Below are positions 25,478 through 33,863 of a stretch of 64,000 nucleotides of DNA, piece after piece. A program made the translations under genes and the position numbers. Location: assembly GCF_008727735.1 (NCBI RefSeq), contig NZ_CP044227.1, positions 930,001 through 994,000 of the forward strand, written 5' to 3'. Source of the DNA: Flintibacter sp. KGMB00164 (GTDB taxonomy: Bacteria > Bacillota > Clostridia > Oscillospirales > Oscillospiraceae). Below the pieces are notes generated by a model. That model searched no databases. It was not told the DNA's origin and saw only the letters and a program-made list of their open reading frames with translations. Position 1 is the first letter of the stretch, and each line of letters opens with the position of its first letter.

Positions 25478-25885
25478 TTAGTGGTTTCCAGCACAGCCGT
25501 GCTTATCTTCACCGCAGGTGTGGTTTCCACAGTTGTGGTCCTCGCCGTGGTGGTGGCTGCACTGGGTGTCGGGATCGAAGGCCAGCTTGCCCGCCAGCAG
25601 GTCAGATACCTTGCTGTCTGCGTCGCCGGAGACACCGGGGTAGAGCTGAATGCCCGCTTCGGCCAGGGCAGTGCGGGCGCCGCCGCCGATGCCGCCGCAG
25701 ATCAGGGTGTCCACCTGATGCTGCTGAAGGAACCCAGCCAAGGCGCCGTGGCCGCTGCCGATGGCGCTGACCACCTGGGAGGAAACCACCTGGCCGTCCT
25801 GGACATCATAGAGTTTAAACTGTTCGCAGTGGCCGAAGTGCTGGAACACCTGGCCGTTTTCGTAAGTTACCGCGATTTTCATCAT
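25478..25885 (-). CDS. NifB/NifX-type iron-molybdenum-cofactor-binding family protein with His/Cys-rich tail
   Basis: A 135-residue protein. Residues 1-100 match the dinitrogenase FeMo-cofactor biosynthesis domain: MKIAVTYENGQVFQHFGHC, then DTLICGGIGGGARTALAEAGI. The family also exists widely in non-fixing anaerobes, where it has unclear roles in metal or cluster handling. The last 27 residues hold about ten histidines and cysteines (CSHHHGEDHNCGNH...), a likely metal-binding tail. No nif genes other than the pyruvate oxidoreductase are present, so nitrogen fixation should not be inferred. Start chosen at the first of two adjacent ATGs, behind GAGGTG. Confidence 0.87.
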   Translation of the reverse strand: MMKIAVTYENGQVFQHFGHCEQFKLYDVQDGQVVSSQVVSAIGSGHGALAGFLQQHQVDTLICGGIGGGARTALAEAGIQLYPGVSGDADSKVSDLLAGKLAFDPDTQCSHHHGEDHNCGNHTCGEDKHGCAGNH

Positions 25886-25967
25886 ACAACACCTCAAATA
25901 TATTGTACCCCGATTTCCTGAAAAAGCAAGGGACAGACAAATTCCACGCCCCGGGAGAACGGTTTTG

Positions 25968-25976
25968 TGGTATAAT
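25968..25976 (+). promoter_or_regulatory. Extended -10 promoter of the DUF4317 gene
   Basis: TGGTATAAT with TATAAT at 25971-25976; no convincing -35. About 60 bases before the ATG at 26038. Confidence 0.5.
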
Positions 25977-26037
25977 GGGCTCCGCGAGACAAAAGCTGCC
26001 CGGCGCTCCGGCCGGGATACCAAGGAAAGGAAACCCT

Positions 26038-27171
26038 ATGAACGAAAAAGAAGTGGCGGAGCTCCGCCGGCGCTTCCGGCAGGACCGGAGCGGCATTTCC
26101 CACGTACGTGGGTGCTATGTGAATCAAAACGGGGAGATCATCTCTCAGTTTGACCAGTCTCTTGGAGTCATGACCCAGGAGGAGAACGAGAAGATCCTGG
26201 GCCTGCTGAAAAAGACTCTGTCGGGGACCCTGGGCAAGAACCTGTTGGACATCACCTTTGAGACCCAGCAGGTGGTAAGCGGGGCAGAGCACAAGCTGCT
26301 CATGACCCTGCGCAATTCTCAGCTCCAGGACGAGGAGGCAGTGCAGGAATTTTTCCAGAAGGTCATTGGAGCAGTGGAGCTGGAGACCAACTATCTGGTC
26401 CTCCTGGTCCACGACGCCTACGATGTGCCCTACAAAGCTAAGGACGGGGAGGAATTGGAGGATAGCTCCGCAGAAGTCTACTCCTACATCCTGTGCAGCA
26501 TCTGCCCCATCAAGGAGACCAAGCCGGCTCTCAGCTACTCGGTACAGGAAAACCAGTTCCACAACCTGTCTCCCGACTGGGTGGTGGCCCAGCCCGAGAT
26601 GGGCTTCCTGTTCCCAGCCTTTGACGACCGCAGCACCAATCTCTATAACGCTCTGTACTACTCCAAGGACGTGCAGGACGTCCATGAAGCCCTGATCGAT
26701 GCCCTGTTCCACACTCCGGCTCCCATGCCTGCCGAGACCCAGAAGGCCACCTTTGCCTCGGTGCTCTCTGACACCCTGGGGGAGGAGTGCAGCTACGAGG
26801 TGGTCCAGGCGGTCCACGACCAGCTGTGTGGCCTGATGGAGGACCACAAGGAGAGCCACGAGCCCCAGCCTCTGGTGGTGGGCAAGCGGGAAGTGCGTCA
26901 GGCTCTGTCAGCCAACGGGGTTTCACAGGAACATATGGATGCCTTTGAGGGAAAGTACGACGAGGCCTTCGGCGCGGACGCCCAGCTCAGCCCCCGGAAT
27001 CTGGTGGACCCCAAACGGGTGGAGCTGAAGACCGCCGATGTGACCATTAAGGTGAACCCCGACCGCAGTGACCTGGTCCAGACCCGGGTGCTCAATGGGG
27101 TGAAGTACATCCTGGTGCGGGTGGAGGAGGGCGTAGAGCTCAACGGCGTGCCTGTCCAGATCCAAGAGTAA
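26038..27171 (+). CDS. DUF4317 family protein
   Basis: A 377-residue soluble protein of the DUF4317 family, common in Clostridia and of unknown function. It begins MNEKEVAELRRRFRQDRSGI and has the conserved RGCYVNQNGEIISQFDQSLG, then SICPIKETKPALSY, and a C-terminal repeat of short beta strands. It has no signal peptide or membrane segment. It is a single gene with its own promoter and terminator. AAAGGAAA lies before the ATG. Confidence 0.85.
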   Translation: MNEKEVAELRRRFRQDRSGISHVRGCYVNQNGEIISQFDQSLGVMTQEENEKILGLLKKTLSGTLGKNLLDITFETQQVVSGAEHKLLMTLRNSQLQDEEAVQEFFQKVIGAVELETNYLVLLVHDAYDVPYKAKDGEELEDSSAEVYSYILCSICPIKETKPALSYSVQENQFHNLSPDWVVAQPEMGFLFPAFDDRSTNLYNALYYSKDVQDVHEALIDALFHTPAPMPAETQKATFASVLSDTLGEECSYEVVQAVHDQLCGLMEDHKESHEPQPLVVGKREVRQALSANGVSQEHMDAFEGKYDEAFGADAQLSPRNLVDPKRVELKTADVTIKVNPDRSDLVQTRVLNGVKYILVRVEEGVELNGVPVQIQE

Positions 27172-27207
27172 AAAAGAAGCGCTTCCCATCGGGAAGCGCT
27201 TCTTTTA
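27171..27207. terminator. Bidirectional terminator between the DUF4317 gene and rimM
   Basis: AAAAAGAAGCGCTTCCC-ATC-GGGAAGCGCTTCTTTT, a near-perfect stem with A-run left and T-run right, between convergent genes. Confidence 0.9.
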
Positions 27208-27702
27208 CATGCCTTCAATGAGGGCCACTTTCATATAGCCCTCGTCCACGTTGATCTCCTTGACAAACTGATCCACGGCCGGGATCATGATTTCCCGCTT
27301 GCCGCCCCGCACCACATACACGTTGTTGGCGGGGGGAGTAAGGATATCATCTACCTTGCCCAGCACCTCATCAGTCTGAGCATCCCGTACCTCCAGGCCG
27401 TAGATGTCGGCCAGGAAGAAGCTCCCCTTGGGGAGATTGGCGTCGTCGCGGTCGATGTAAAGAATGGCGTTGCGCATGGCAAGAGCGCCGTTTACATCGG
27501 TGACTCCGTGGAACTTGATGATGACCATATTCTTATGAACCCGGGCCCGCTCTACTTCGATGGGCCAGTGGGTCTTGTCCACATAAAGGGTCTTAAAACG
27601 GCACAGAAAGTCGGGGGAGTCGGCCCAGGGCTGGACCCGCACCTCGCCCATCAAACCATGGACGTTGGTAACCTTTCCCACTTCCAAATACTGTTCTTTC
27701 AT
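27205..27702 (-). CDS. rimM: Ribosome maturation factor RimM
   Basis: A 165-residue 16S rRNA processing protein with an N-terminal RimM domain (YLEVGKVTNVHGLMGEVRVQPW) and a C-terminal PRC-barrel (FFLADIYGLEVRD...NNVYVVRGGKREIMIPAV). It binds S19 and helps 30S head assembly. I chose the ATG at 27702 behind GGAGGT, not an upstream in-frame ATG. It is last in the ylxM-ffh-rpsP-khpA-rimM operon, and an intrinsic terminator separates it from khpA. The usual next gene, trmD, is absent. Confidence 0.95.
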   Translation of the reverse strand: MKEQYLEVGKVTNVHGLMGEVRVQPWADSPDFLCRFKTLYVDKTHWPIEVERARVHKNMVIIKFHGVTDVNGALAMRNAILYIDRDDANLPKGSFFLADIYGLEVRDAQTDEVLGKVDDILTPPANNVYVVRGGKREIMIPAVDQFVKEINVDEGYMKVALIEGM

Positions 27703-27721
27703 CCGCGGGTACCTCCTTTGG

Positions 27722-27755
27722 GATAAAAACACTGGCGCAGGAATTCCTGCGCCAG
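27722..27755 (-). terminator. Intercistronic terminator between khpA and rimM
   Basis: On the minus strand CTGGCGCAGGAA / TTCCTGCGCCAG (27755-27732) is a perfect 12-bp inverted repeat, followed by TGTTTTTAT. No separate promoter for rimM is visible after it, so it probably reduces rather than abolishes rimM transcription. Confidence 0.75.
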
Positions 27756-27776
27756 ACGTTTTTGGGTCAAAGCCCT

Positions 27777-28007
27777 TTAATCGACGATCTCCACCGAGAC
27801 GCGCTTACCGGACCGCTGGGCCACGGAGCGAATCAATGTGCGGATCTCTTTGGCGATGCGGCCCTGGCGACCGATCACCTTGCCGGTGTCCTCCGGAGCC
27901 ACACGCAGCTCCAGAATGGTCTCGCCGTCGGCATCGATCTCCGTAACGGAGACCTGCTCCGGATGATCCACCAGATTCCGGGCCACATAGGTCAGAAGCT
28001 CTTTCAT
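27777..28007 (-). CDS. khpA: KH-domain RNA-binding protein KhpA
   Basis: A 76-residue type II KH protein with VAPEDTGKVIGRQGRIAKEIRTLIRS, the GxxG loop being GRQG. KhpA (YlqC) pairs with KhpB/EloR in Gram-positive bacteria to bind RNA and influence cell elongation. The position just after rpsP is the conserved one. It starts 18 bases after rpsP. Confidence 0.93.
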   Translation of the reverse strand: MKELLTYVARNLVDHPEQVSVTEIDADGETILELRVAPEDTGKVIGRQGRIAKEIRTLIRSVAQRSGKRVSVEIVD

Positions 28008-28025
28008 TGTGCAAGACCTCCAGCC

Positions 28026-28265
28026 TTAGAGTGCGCCGGCTTTTTTCAGCAGATCACGAACGGTCTCAGTGGGCTGAGCGCCGGTCTTGATCCAGGCCTG
28101 GGCGCGGTCCACGTCCACCTTCAGCTCAGCGGGGTTGACGACGGGATTGTAAGTGCCGATCTCCTCGATGAAACGGCCGTCACGGGGATAGCGGGAGTCA
28201 GCCACCACGATACGGTAGAAGGGAGCCTTCTTAGCGCCCATACGGCGCAGTCTGATCTTGACCAT
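28026..28265 (-). CDS. rpsP: 30S ribosomal protein S16
   Basis: A 79-residue ribosomal protein beginning [25 protein letters not shown], the universal S16 start, and containing GTYNPV. AAGGAGGTGA-like sequence (GGAGGTG) precedes the ATG. A 70-base gap from ffh has only a weak hairpin. Confidence 0.97.
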   Translation of the reverse strand: MVKIRLRRMGAKKAPFYRIVVADSRYPRDGRFIEEIGTYNPVVNPAELKVDVDRAQAWIKTGAQPTETVRDLLKKAGAL

Positions 28266-28335
28266 TTATATTCACCTCCAAAGAATTTGTTTCATATATG
28301 GAAAGCGTGTACCACGCTTCACCAACGGGGAAAGG

Positions 28336-29715
28336 TTAGAAGGGCAGGCCGGGCATTCCGCCGCCCATTCCGGGGAAACCGCCCTTTTTGCCCATCAGCT
28401 TGCGCATGTTCCGGGGCATTTTTCCGCCGGAGAACTGCTTGGTGATGAGCTGGAGCATCTCAAACTGCTTGAGCAGACGGTTTACATCCACCACCTGAGT
28501 GCCGGAGCCGGCGGCAATGCGCTTTTTCCGGTTGGAGTTGAGACAGCTGGGGTTTTCCCGCTCGTAGGGGGTCATGGACAGGATGATGGCTTCCATCTGC
28601 TTGAGCATACCGTCATCCATGTTGGCTCCCTCCAGGTCGGAGGCCTTCACGCCGGGGAGCATCCCGGCCAGGTCGCTGAGAGAGCCCATATTTTTGATCT
28701 GAGCCATCTGCTCATAGAAATCAGTGAGAGTAAACTTGTTTTTCCGCAGCTTTTCCTGCATCTCCAGGGCTTTCTGGCGATCGAAGTTCTGCTCTGCCTT
28801 CTCAATGAGGGAGAGCATATCGCCCATGCCCAGGATTCGGCTGGCCATTCGGTCGGGGTGGAAGACCTCAATCTGGTCCAGCTTCTCACCCACGCCCACA
28901 AATTTGATGGGCTTGCCGGTGACTGCCTTGATAGAGAGAGCGGCACCGCCTCGGGCGTCGCCGTCCAGCTTGGTGAGCACCACACCGTCAATGTCCAGGG
29001 CGTCGTCGAAAGCCTTGGCGGCATTCACTGCGTCCTGACCGATCATGGCGTCCACCACCAAGAGGATCTCGGTGGGCTCCACAGCGGCCTTGATGGCACG
29101 CAGCTCGTCCATCAGCTCCTCATCCACATGGAGGCGGCCGGCGGTGTCCAGAAACACCATGTCGTTGCCGTGCTCCTTGGCGTGAGCGATGGCGGCCTTG
29201 GCAATGTCTACCGGATTGGCCTGGCCCATCTGGAAGACGGGCAGATCCAGCTGCTGGCCCACAACCTCCAACTGCTTGATGGCGGCGGGGCGGTAGATAT
29301 CACAGGCGGCCAGCAAAGGCCGCTTGCCGTTTTGCTTTTTTATGAGACCGGCCAGCTTGGCACAGTTAGTGGTCTTGCCTGCGCCCTGAAGACCAACCAT
29401 CATCACAATGGTGGGGGGCTTGGAGGCGATCTCCAGCTTGGCGCTGGTGCCGCCCATCAGGTCGGTGAGCTCCTGGTTGACAATCTTAATGATCATCTGG
29501 GCGGGAGACAGGGCCTCCAGCACGTCGGCGCCAACCGCTTTCTCGGTGACCTGGGCAATGAACTGCTTGACCACCTTGTAGCTGACGTCGGCCTCCAGCA
29601 GAGCCAGACGGATTTCCCGCATGGCCTCCTTTACGTCGGCCTCGGACAGCCGTCCCTTGCCCCGCAGCTTTTTAAAGGCGGCAGAGAGCTTTTCGGTCAG
29701 TCCTTCAAATGCCAT
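28336..29715 (-). CDS. ffh: Signal recognition particle protein Ffh
   Basis: A 459-residue SRP54 GTPase that targets nascent membrane proteins. The N domain leads into the G domain with GLQGAGKTT (G1, about residues 106-114), DTAGRLHVDEEL (G3) and TKLDGDARGG (G4). The C-terminal M domain is methionine-rich and ends MGGGMPGLPF. It starts three bases after ylxM. Confidence 0.97.
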   Translation of the reverse strand: MAFEGLTEKLSAAFKKLRGKGRLSEADVKEAMREIRLALLEADVSYKVVKQFIAQVTEKAVGADVLEALSPAQMIIKIVNQELTDLMGGTSAKLEIASKPPTIVMMVGLQGAGKTTNCAKLAGLIKKQNGKRPLLAACDIYRPAAIKQLEVVGQQLDLPVFQMGQANPVDIAKAAIAHAKEHGNDMVFLDTAGRLHVDEELMDELRAIKAAVEPTEILLVVDAMIGQDAVNAAKAFDDALDIDGVVLTKLDGDARGGAALSIKAVTGKPIKFVGVGEKLDQIEVFHPDRMASRILGMGDMLSLIEKAEQNFDRQKALEMQEKLRKNKFTLTDFYEQMAQIKNMGSLSDLAGMLPGVKASDLEGANMDDGMLKQMEAIILSMTPYERENPSCLNSNRKKRIAAGSGTQVVDVNRLLKQFEMLQLITKQFSGGKMPRNMRKLMGKKGGFPGMGGGMPGLPF

Positions 29716-29718
29716 GGG

Positions 29719-30084
29719 TTACTCCTTCTCCATCAGCTTGGCAATGTCCTGGATCTTCACAGCCAGGGCCTCCAGCTGGGGGTCGTCGTAGCGATGGGAG
29801 CGCTCCAGAATTTCGCCGGCAGCCTGCTCGATTTCCTGCAGCTGCTTTTGCATGGCATGGAAGCGCTTGATGAGACCGGTCTTGTCTTCCAGGTCGGTGA
29901 GGATACCCTCCGCCCGGACGATCACATCCCGCACACCCTGGCGGGTGATGCCGTTGTTTTCCGCGATCTCAGCCAGAGAGAGGTCCTCGTTGTAGTAGAG
30001 GTCATAAAATTCCTTCTGGCGCTCGGTGAGCACATCGCCGTAAAAGTCGTACAGCAGAGCCATACGGTATGCCTGACTCTTCAA
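29719..30084 (-). CDS. ylxM: YlxM, SRP-associated DNA-binding-like protein (UPF0122)
   Basis: A 121-residue helix-turn-helix protein resembling the sigma-70 region 4 fold: LYDFYGDVLTERQKEFYDLYY, then SLAEIAENNGITRQGVRDVIVRAE. In streptococci YlxM binds SRP components. It precedes ffh as in most Firmicutes. It appears to start at TTG 30084 with AGGAGG 7 bases upstream; an ATG start at 30063 would cut off part of the first helix. Confidence 0.92.
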   Translation of the reverse strand: MKSQAYRMALLYDFYGDVLTERQKEFYDLYYNEDLSLAEIAENNGITRQGVRDVIVRAEGILTDLEDKTGLIKRFHAMQKQLQEIEQAAGEILERSHRYDDPQLEALAVKIQDIAKLMEKE

Positions 30085-30135
30085 AGGGAGGCCTCCTCTC
30101 GTAATAATGTAAAGTTCAAAAACTTTACAAGCGGA

Positions 30136-30164
30136 ATCATACCATATTTGCCCTCGTTTGTCAA
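30136..30164 (-). promoter_or_regulatory. Sigma-A promoter of the ylxM-ffh-rpsP-khpA-rimM operon
   Basis: On the minus strand TTGACA (30164-30159), 17-bp spacer, TATGAT (30141-30136) with TGG ahead of the -10. The 5' leader contains an AT-rich hairpin GTAAAGTT-CAAA-AACTTTAC (30108-30127). Confidence 0.88.
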
Positions 30165-30253
30165 CCTGAAAAATGGTTGGAAACCGGGGCGTTTTTTGGT
30201 ATATTCCCCGAGAGCGGGGGCAGAATGGGAGGCAGGCGGGGCAGAGGAAAGTT

Positions 30254-30282
30254 TTGCTTTTCCACTAAAAGCATGGTATGAT
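30254..30282 (+). promoter_or_regulatory. Sigma-A promoter of the ymfF-ymfH-lgt-folD run
   Basis: TTGCTT (30254-30259), 17-bp spacer, TATGAT (30277-30282) with TGG before the -10; 69 bases before the ATG at 30352. Confidence 0.65.
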
Positions 30283-30351
30283 AATTTCCACGATCAGAAA
30301 CGGCCATAAGCAAAACGCTGAGAGATCCCATAAGAAAGGAACTATTTGATC

Positions 30352-31635
30352 ATGAGTGAAGTAACACGGCGGGAGCTGATGCCCGGAGTGTGGCTGCGGA
30401 GCATCCACACGGGCAAGTTCAAAAGTGCCTACCTGTCGGTGACCCTATTGACCCCTCTGGAGGCGGAGACGGCCTCGGAGAACGCCCTGATCCCTGCGGT
30501 GCTGCGCCAGGGTACGGCGGACCACCCCGACCTGGAGTCCTTGTCTGCGGCTCTGGACGAGCTGTACGGCGGCGCCATCGAGCCGGTGGTGCGGAAAAAG
30601 GGCGAGACCCAGTGCGTGGGTTTTGTGGCCAGCTTCCTGGATGACGCCTATACCCTGGAGGGAGAGACGGTTCTGGAGGGGGCGGCGGCCCTGCTGGGAG
30701 AGCTGCTGCTGCGGCCCTATACCCAGAACGGCTGTTTCTGCCCGGATTATGTCCGGGGAGAAAAGGAGAACCTCATTGCCCGAATTCGGGGTCAGATGAA
30801 TGATAAGCGCCGCTATGCCACCCACCGTCTGGTGGAGGAGATGTGCCGGGAGGAGGCCTTCGGGGTCGACAAGCTGGGCGACGTGGCCCACGTGGAGACC
30901 ATCACCTCCCAGAGCCTGTGGGAGCGGTATCAAACCCTGCTCGCCTCGGCCCAAATTGAGCTCTACTACTGCGGCTCCGCCAAGCCGGAGCGGGTGGAGC
31001 AGGCCATGCGCCAGGCTCTGGCCGGACTGCCGCAGGCGCGGGAGCGTTTGTGTCCGGAGTGTGAGGTAGCCCTCCATGCGGGTACAGAGCCCCGGTATGT
31101 GGAGGATCGGCTGGACGTGACCCAGGGCAAGCTGGCCATGGGCTTCCGTACCGGCGGTATTACCTGCTGGGAGGAGGACTACCCCGCCTTGACCGTCCTG
31201 AACGCCCTGTTCGGCGGCACCACCATGTCCCGGCTGTTTTTAAATGTAAGAGAGAAGCTGTCTCTCTGTTACTATGCCAGCTCCACCCTGGAGAAGATGA
31301 AGGGGTTGCTGCTGGTGTCCTCGGGCATCGAGTTTGATAAGTACGACACCGCCCGGAAGGAGATCCTGGCTCAGCTGGAGTCCATCCGCCGGGGAGAGAT
31401 CGAAGACTGGGAGCTGGAGGGGACCCGCAGCATCCTGATAAACGGTCACCGCAGCACCCTGGACGACCAGGGGCGGCTGGAAGAGTTCTGGCTGGGCCAG
31501 AGCGCGGCAGGTCTGGATATCGGCATCGAGGAGCTGGTGGAGGGTATCCGCCGGGTCACCCGGGAGCAGGTAGCCGCCGCAGCGCAAAAGCTGGAACTGG
31601 ACACCATTTATTTCCTGAGAGGACGGGAGGGCTGA
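30352..31635 (+). CDS. ymfF: M16 peptidase-like protein YmfF (YfmF), non-catalytic partner
   Basis: A 427-residue M16-fold protein lacking the HxxEH zinc motif: the matching region reads ENALIPAVLRQGTADHPDLE. The C-terminal half has the R/Y-type substrate segment with ALFGGTTMSRLFLNVREKLSLCYYAS. In Firmicutes it pairs with the active YmfH, and the two are linked to modification of elongation factor P in Bacillus. The next gene starts one base after its stop. ATG 30352 chosen; a TTG 6 bases earlier is possible. The ribosome site is AAGAAAGGA. Confidence 0.9.
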   Translation: MSEVTRRELMPGVWLRSIHTGKFKSAYLSVTLLTPLEAETASENALIPAVLRQGTADHPDLESLSAALDELYGGAIEPVVRKKGETQCVGFVASFLDDAYTLEGETVLEGAAALLGELLLRPYTQNGCFCPDYVRGEKENLIARIRGQMNDKRRYATHRLVEEMCREEAFGVDKLGDVAHVETITSQSLWERYQTLLASAQIELYYCGSAKPERVEQAMRQALAGLPQARERLCPECEVALHAGTEPRYVEDRLDVTQGKLAMGFRTGGITCWEEDYPALTVLNALFGGTTMSRLFLNVREKLSLCYYASSTLEKMKGLLLVSSGIEFDKYDTARKEILAQLESIRRGEIEDWELEGTRSILINGHRSTLDDQGRLEEFWLGQSAAGLDIGIEELVEGIRRVTREQVAAAAQKLELDTIYFLRGREG

Positions 31636-31636
31636 C

Positions 31637-32920
31637 ATGGAACAGCTGACATTTGACCGGGTAGGGGAGCGGATGTACCGCGAAAAGCTGGAAAACGGCC
31701 TGACCGTGTGTGTCTTCCCCAAGCCGGAGTTTCAAAAGGGCTATGCCTTCTTTGCCACCAACTACGGGGGCATGGATGTGCGCTTCTGCCTGGACGGGGT
31801 GTGGACAGACAGCCCCGCCGGAGTGGCCCACTATCTGGAGCACAAGATGTTTGACACCAAGGAGGGCAATGCTCTCCAGGATCTGGCGGCCAACGGAGCC
31901 AGCCCCAACGCGTTTACCTCCAGCGCCATTACCGGATACTATTTTGAATCCACCGAGAAGTTTGAGGAAAATCTGCGTATCCTTCTCTCCTTTGTCTCCC
32001 AACCCTGGTTTACCCAGGAGAGTGTGGACAAGGAGCGGGGCATCATCGGCCAGGAGATCGGTATGATCCAGGACAACCCGGACTGGAAGGTGTTCACCAA
32101 CCTGATGGCCGCCCTGTATCAGCACCACCCCATCCGCCTGAGCGTGGCGGGTAGTGTGGAGTCCATCGCTGAGATCACTCCCGAGACCCTTTACGCCTGC
32201 CATAAGGCTTTCTACGACCCGGCCAATATGGTCCTGTGCGTGGCAGGTCCCGTGGAGGCGGAAAAAATCTGCGACATTGCCCGGGAGATTCTGCCCAAAG
32301 AAGCGGGACCTATTGCCGGACGGGATTACGGTCCTCAGGAACCGGAGCAGGTGGCGCAGCCTTTGATCCAAGAGACCATGGAGGTGTCCATCCCCATCTT
32401 CCAGCTGGGCTATAAGGGCGATGCCCCCCAGCGGGGCGAGGCAGGCGCTCGGCAGGAGCTGCTGGGTGAGTTGGCCTGCGAGGCTCTGCTGGGCAACTCC
32501 ACCCCCTTGTATGCCCGGCTCTACCGGGAGGGGCTCATTAACCGCAATTTCTCCTACGGCTACGAGGCGGTGCCCGGCGCGGCCTTCCTGGCTGCCGGAG
32601 GCGAGTCCAAGGACCCGGAGGCGGTGCGCCAAGCGGTGCAGCAGGAGGCGGAACGTATCGTTCGGGAGGGAGTAGACCCTGACCTGTGGCGGCGTATCAA
32701 AAAGGGCAGCTACGGCGGCAAGGTGCGCAGCCTCAATTCTTTTGAAAACCTGTGCGTAGGTCAGGCCCAGAGCTTTTTTGCCGGGTCCGATCTGCTGGAT
32801 TTCCCCCGCCTGTTTGACACCGTTGAAAAGGCAGATGTGGAAAACCTGATTGCCCGCTGGGTGACGCCGGGGCGCACGGCCCTGTCGGTGGTCCGTCCGG
32901 GAGAGGAGGAAGCGAAATGA
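31637..32920 (+). CDS. ymfH: M16 zinc peptidase YmfH (YfmH)
   Basis: A 427-residue M16 peptidase with an intact inverted zinc motif H65-YLE68-H69 and a downstream acidic ligand in VDKERGIIGQE (near 133-140). The N-terminal domain is the active half; the C-terminal domain resembles the non-catalytic half. It probably forms a heterodimer with YmfF. The substrate is unknown; a role near EF-P modification is known for Bacillus. It overlaps lgt by 4 bases. Confidence 0.92.
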   Translation: MEQLTFDRVGERMYREKLENGLTVCVFPKPEFQKGYAFFATNYGGMDVRFCLDGVWTDSPAGVAHYLEHKMFDTKEGNALQDLAANGASPNAFTSSAITGYYFESTEKFEENLRILLSFVSQPWFTQESVDKERGIIGQEIGMIQDNPDWKVFTNLMAALYQHHPIRLSVAGSVESIAEITPETLYACHKAFYDPANMVLCVAGPVEAEKICDIAREILPKEAGPIAGRDYGPQEPEQVAQPLIQETMEVSIPIFQLGYKGDAPQRGEAGARQELLGELACEALLGNSTPLYARLYREGLINRNFSYGYEAVPGAAFLAAGGESKDPEAVRQAVQQEAERIVREGVDPDLWRRIKKGSYGGKVRSLNSFENLCVGQAQSFFAGSDLLDFPRLFDTVEKADVENLIARWVTPGRTALSVVRPGEEEAK

Positions 32921-33861
32921 CCCATGTAGTGACCTTCCCCGGTCTGGGACTGGAGTTTACCCTGAACCGGGTGGCCTTTACCATCCCGATTATTGACCGC
33001 CCTGTCTACTGGTACGGAATTATCATCGTATCCGGATTGCTGTTGGCCGTCTACCTGTGTATGCGGTGGGCGCCTCGGTTCGGTATTGTGCCCGACCACA
33101 TTCTGGACATGATGCTCTTTGCCGTTCCGGCGGCCCTGGTGGCCATCCGGGCCTACTATGTGATCTTCAACCTGAGCCTATACCAGCGGGAGGATGGCTC
33201 TCTGGACTGGGCGGCCATCCTGCGTTACAGTGATGGTGGCTTGGCGATCTACGGAGCCATTATTTCCTCGGTTATCGTCCTGCTCATTTTCTGTAAGGTA
33301 CGGAAAATCAATTTCCTGGCCTTTGCCGATGTTGGCGTCCACGGCCTGTTCATTGGCCAGCTCATCGGCCGGTGGGGCAACTTTATGAATGTGGAGGCCT
33401 ATGGCAGCGCGACCACGCTGCCCTGGCGGATGTGCTCTGAGTCCATTGCTGCAGAGATGTTTTCCAAGGGCTATGTGGACCAGGCGGACTATGAGGCAAT
33501 TCTCAGCGGCACGCTGGGTGTCCACCCAACCTTTTTCTACGAGTCGGCCTGGAACTTTGTAGGCCTTATCCTGGTGTATTTCCTGGGGAAAAAGTGGCGG
33601 CGCTACGACGGAGAGTGCTTCCTGTTCTACCTGGCCTGGTACGGTCTGGGCCGGGCCTGGATCGAAGGCCTGCGTACTGACAGCCTTTACCTGTTTGTAG
33701 GCAGCTCCATCCGGGTATCTCAGCTGGTGGCGGCGGTTTGCTTTGTGGTGGCAGGCGGAATCCTGCTGTACAACCGCTTCCGCCCCCACGACAAGAACAA
33801 TCTTTACGTAAACCGCCTTAAGGCTCAGCAGGAGCAGGCGGAAGAGACAAAGGAGGACTGA
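32917..33861 (+). CDS. lgt: Prolipoprotein diacylglyceryl transferase
   Basis: A 314-residue integral membrane enzyme that adds diacylglycerol to the lipobox cysteine. The Lgt signature GQLIGRWGNFMNVEAYG is present (about residues 147-163), and HPTFFYESAWN and GLGRAWIEGLRTDSL follow. About seven membrane segments are visible. The C-terminal tail is charged (QEQAEETKED). Substrates in this window include the lipoproteins at 6875 and 44182. folD starts two bases after its stop. Confidence 0.96.
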   Translation: MTHVVTFPGLGLEFTLNRVAFTIPIIDRPVYWYGIIIVSGLLLAVYLCMRWAPRFGIVPDHILDMMLFAVPAALVAIRAYYVIFNLSLYQREDGSLDWAAILRYSDGGLAIYGAIISSVIVLLIFCKVRKINFLAFADVGVHGLFIGQLIGRWGNFMNVEAYGSATTLPWRMCSESIAAEMFSKGYVDQADYEAILSGTLGVHPTFFYESAWNFVGLILVYFLGKKWRRYDGECFLFYLAWYGLGRAWIEGLRTDSLYLFVGSSIRVSQLVAAVCFVVAGGILLYNRFRPHDKNNLYVNRLKAQQEQAEETKED

Positions 33862-33863
33862 AC

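Noticed and set aside
25478-25885. Evidence for nitrogen fixation, together with nifJ.
   Set aside because: Both families are common in non-fixing anaerobes; no nifHDK, nifE or nifN is present.
28258-30309. A 683-residue plus-strand open frame opposite ffh and ylxM.
   Set aside because: It is antisense to well-supported genes, with a low-complexity His/Gly/Leu-rich composition typical of shadow frames in GC-rich DNA.
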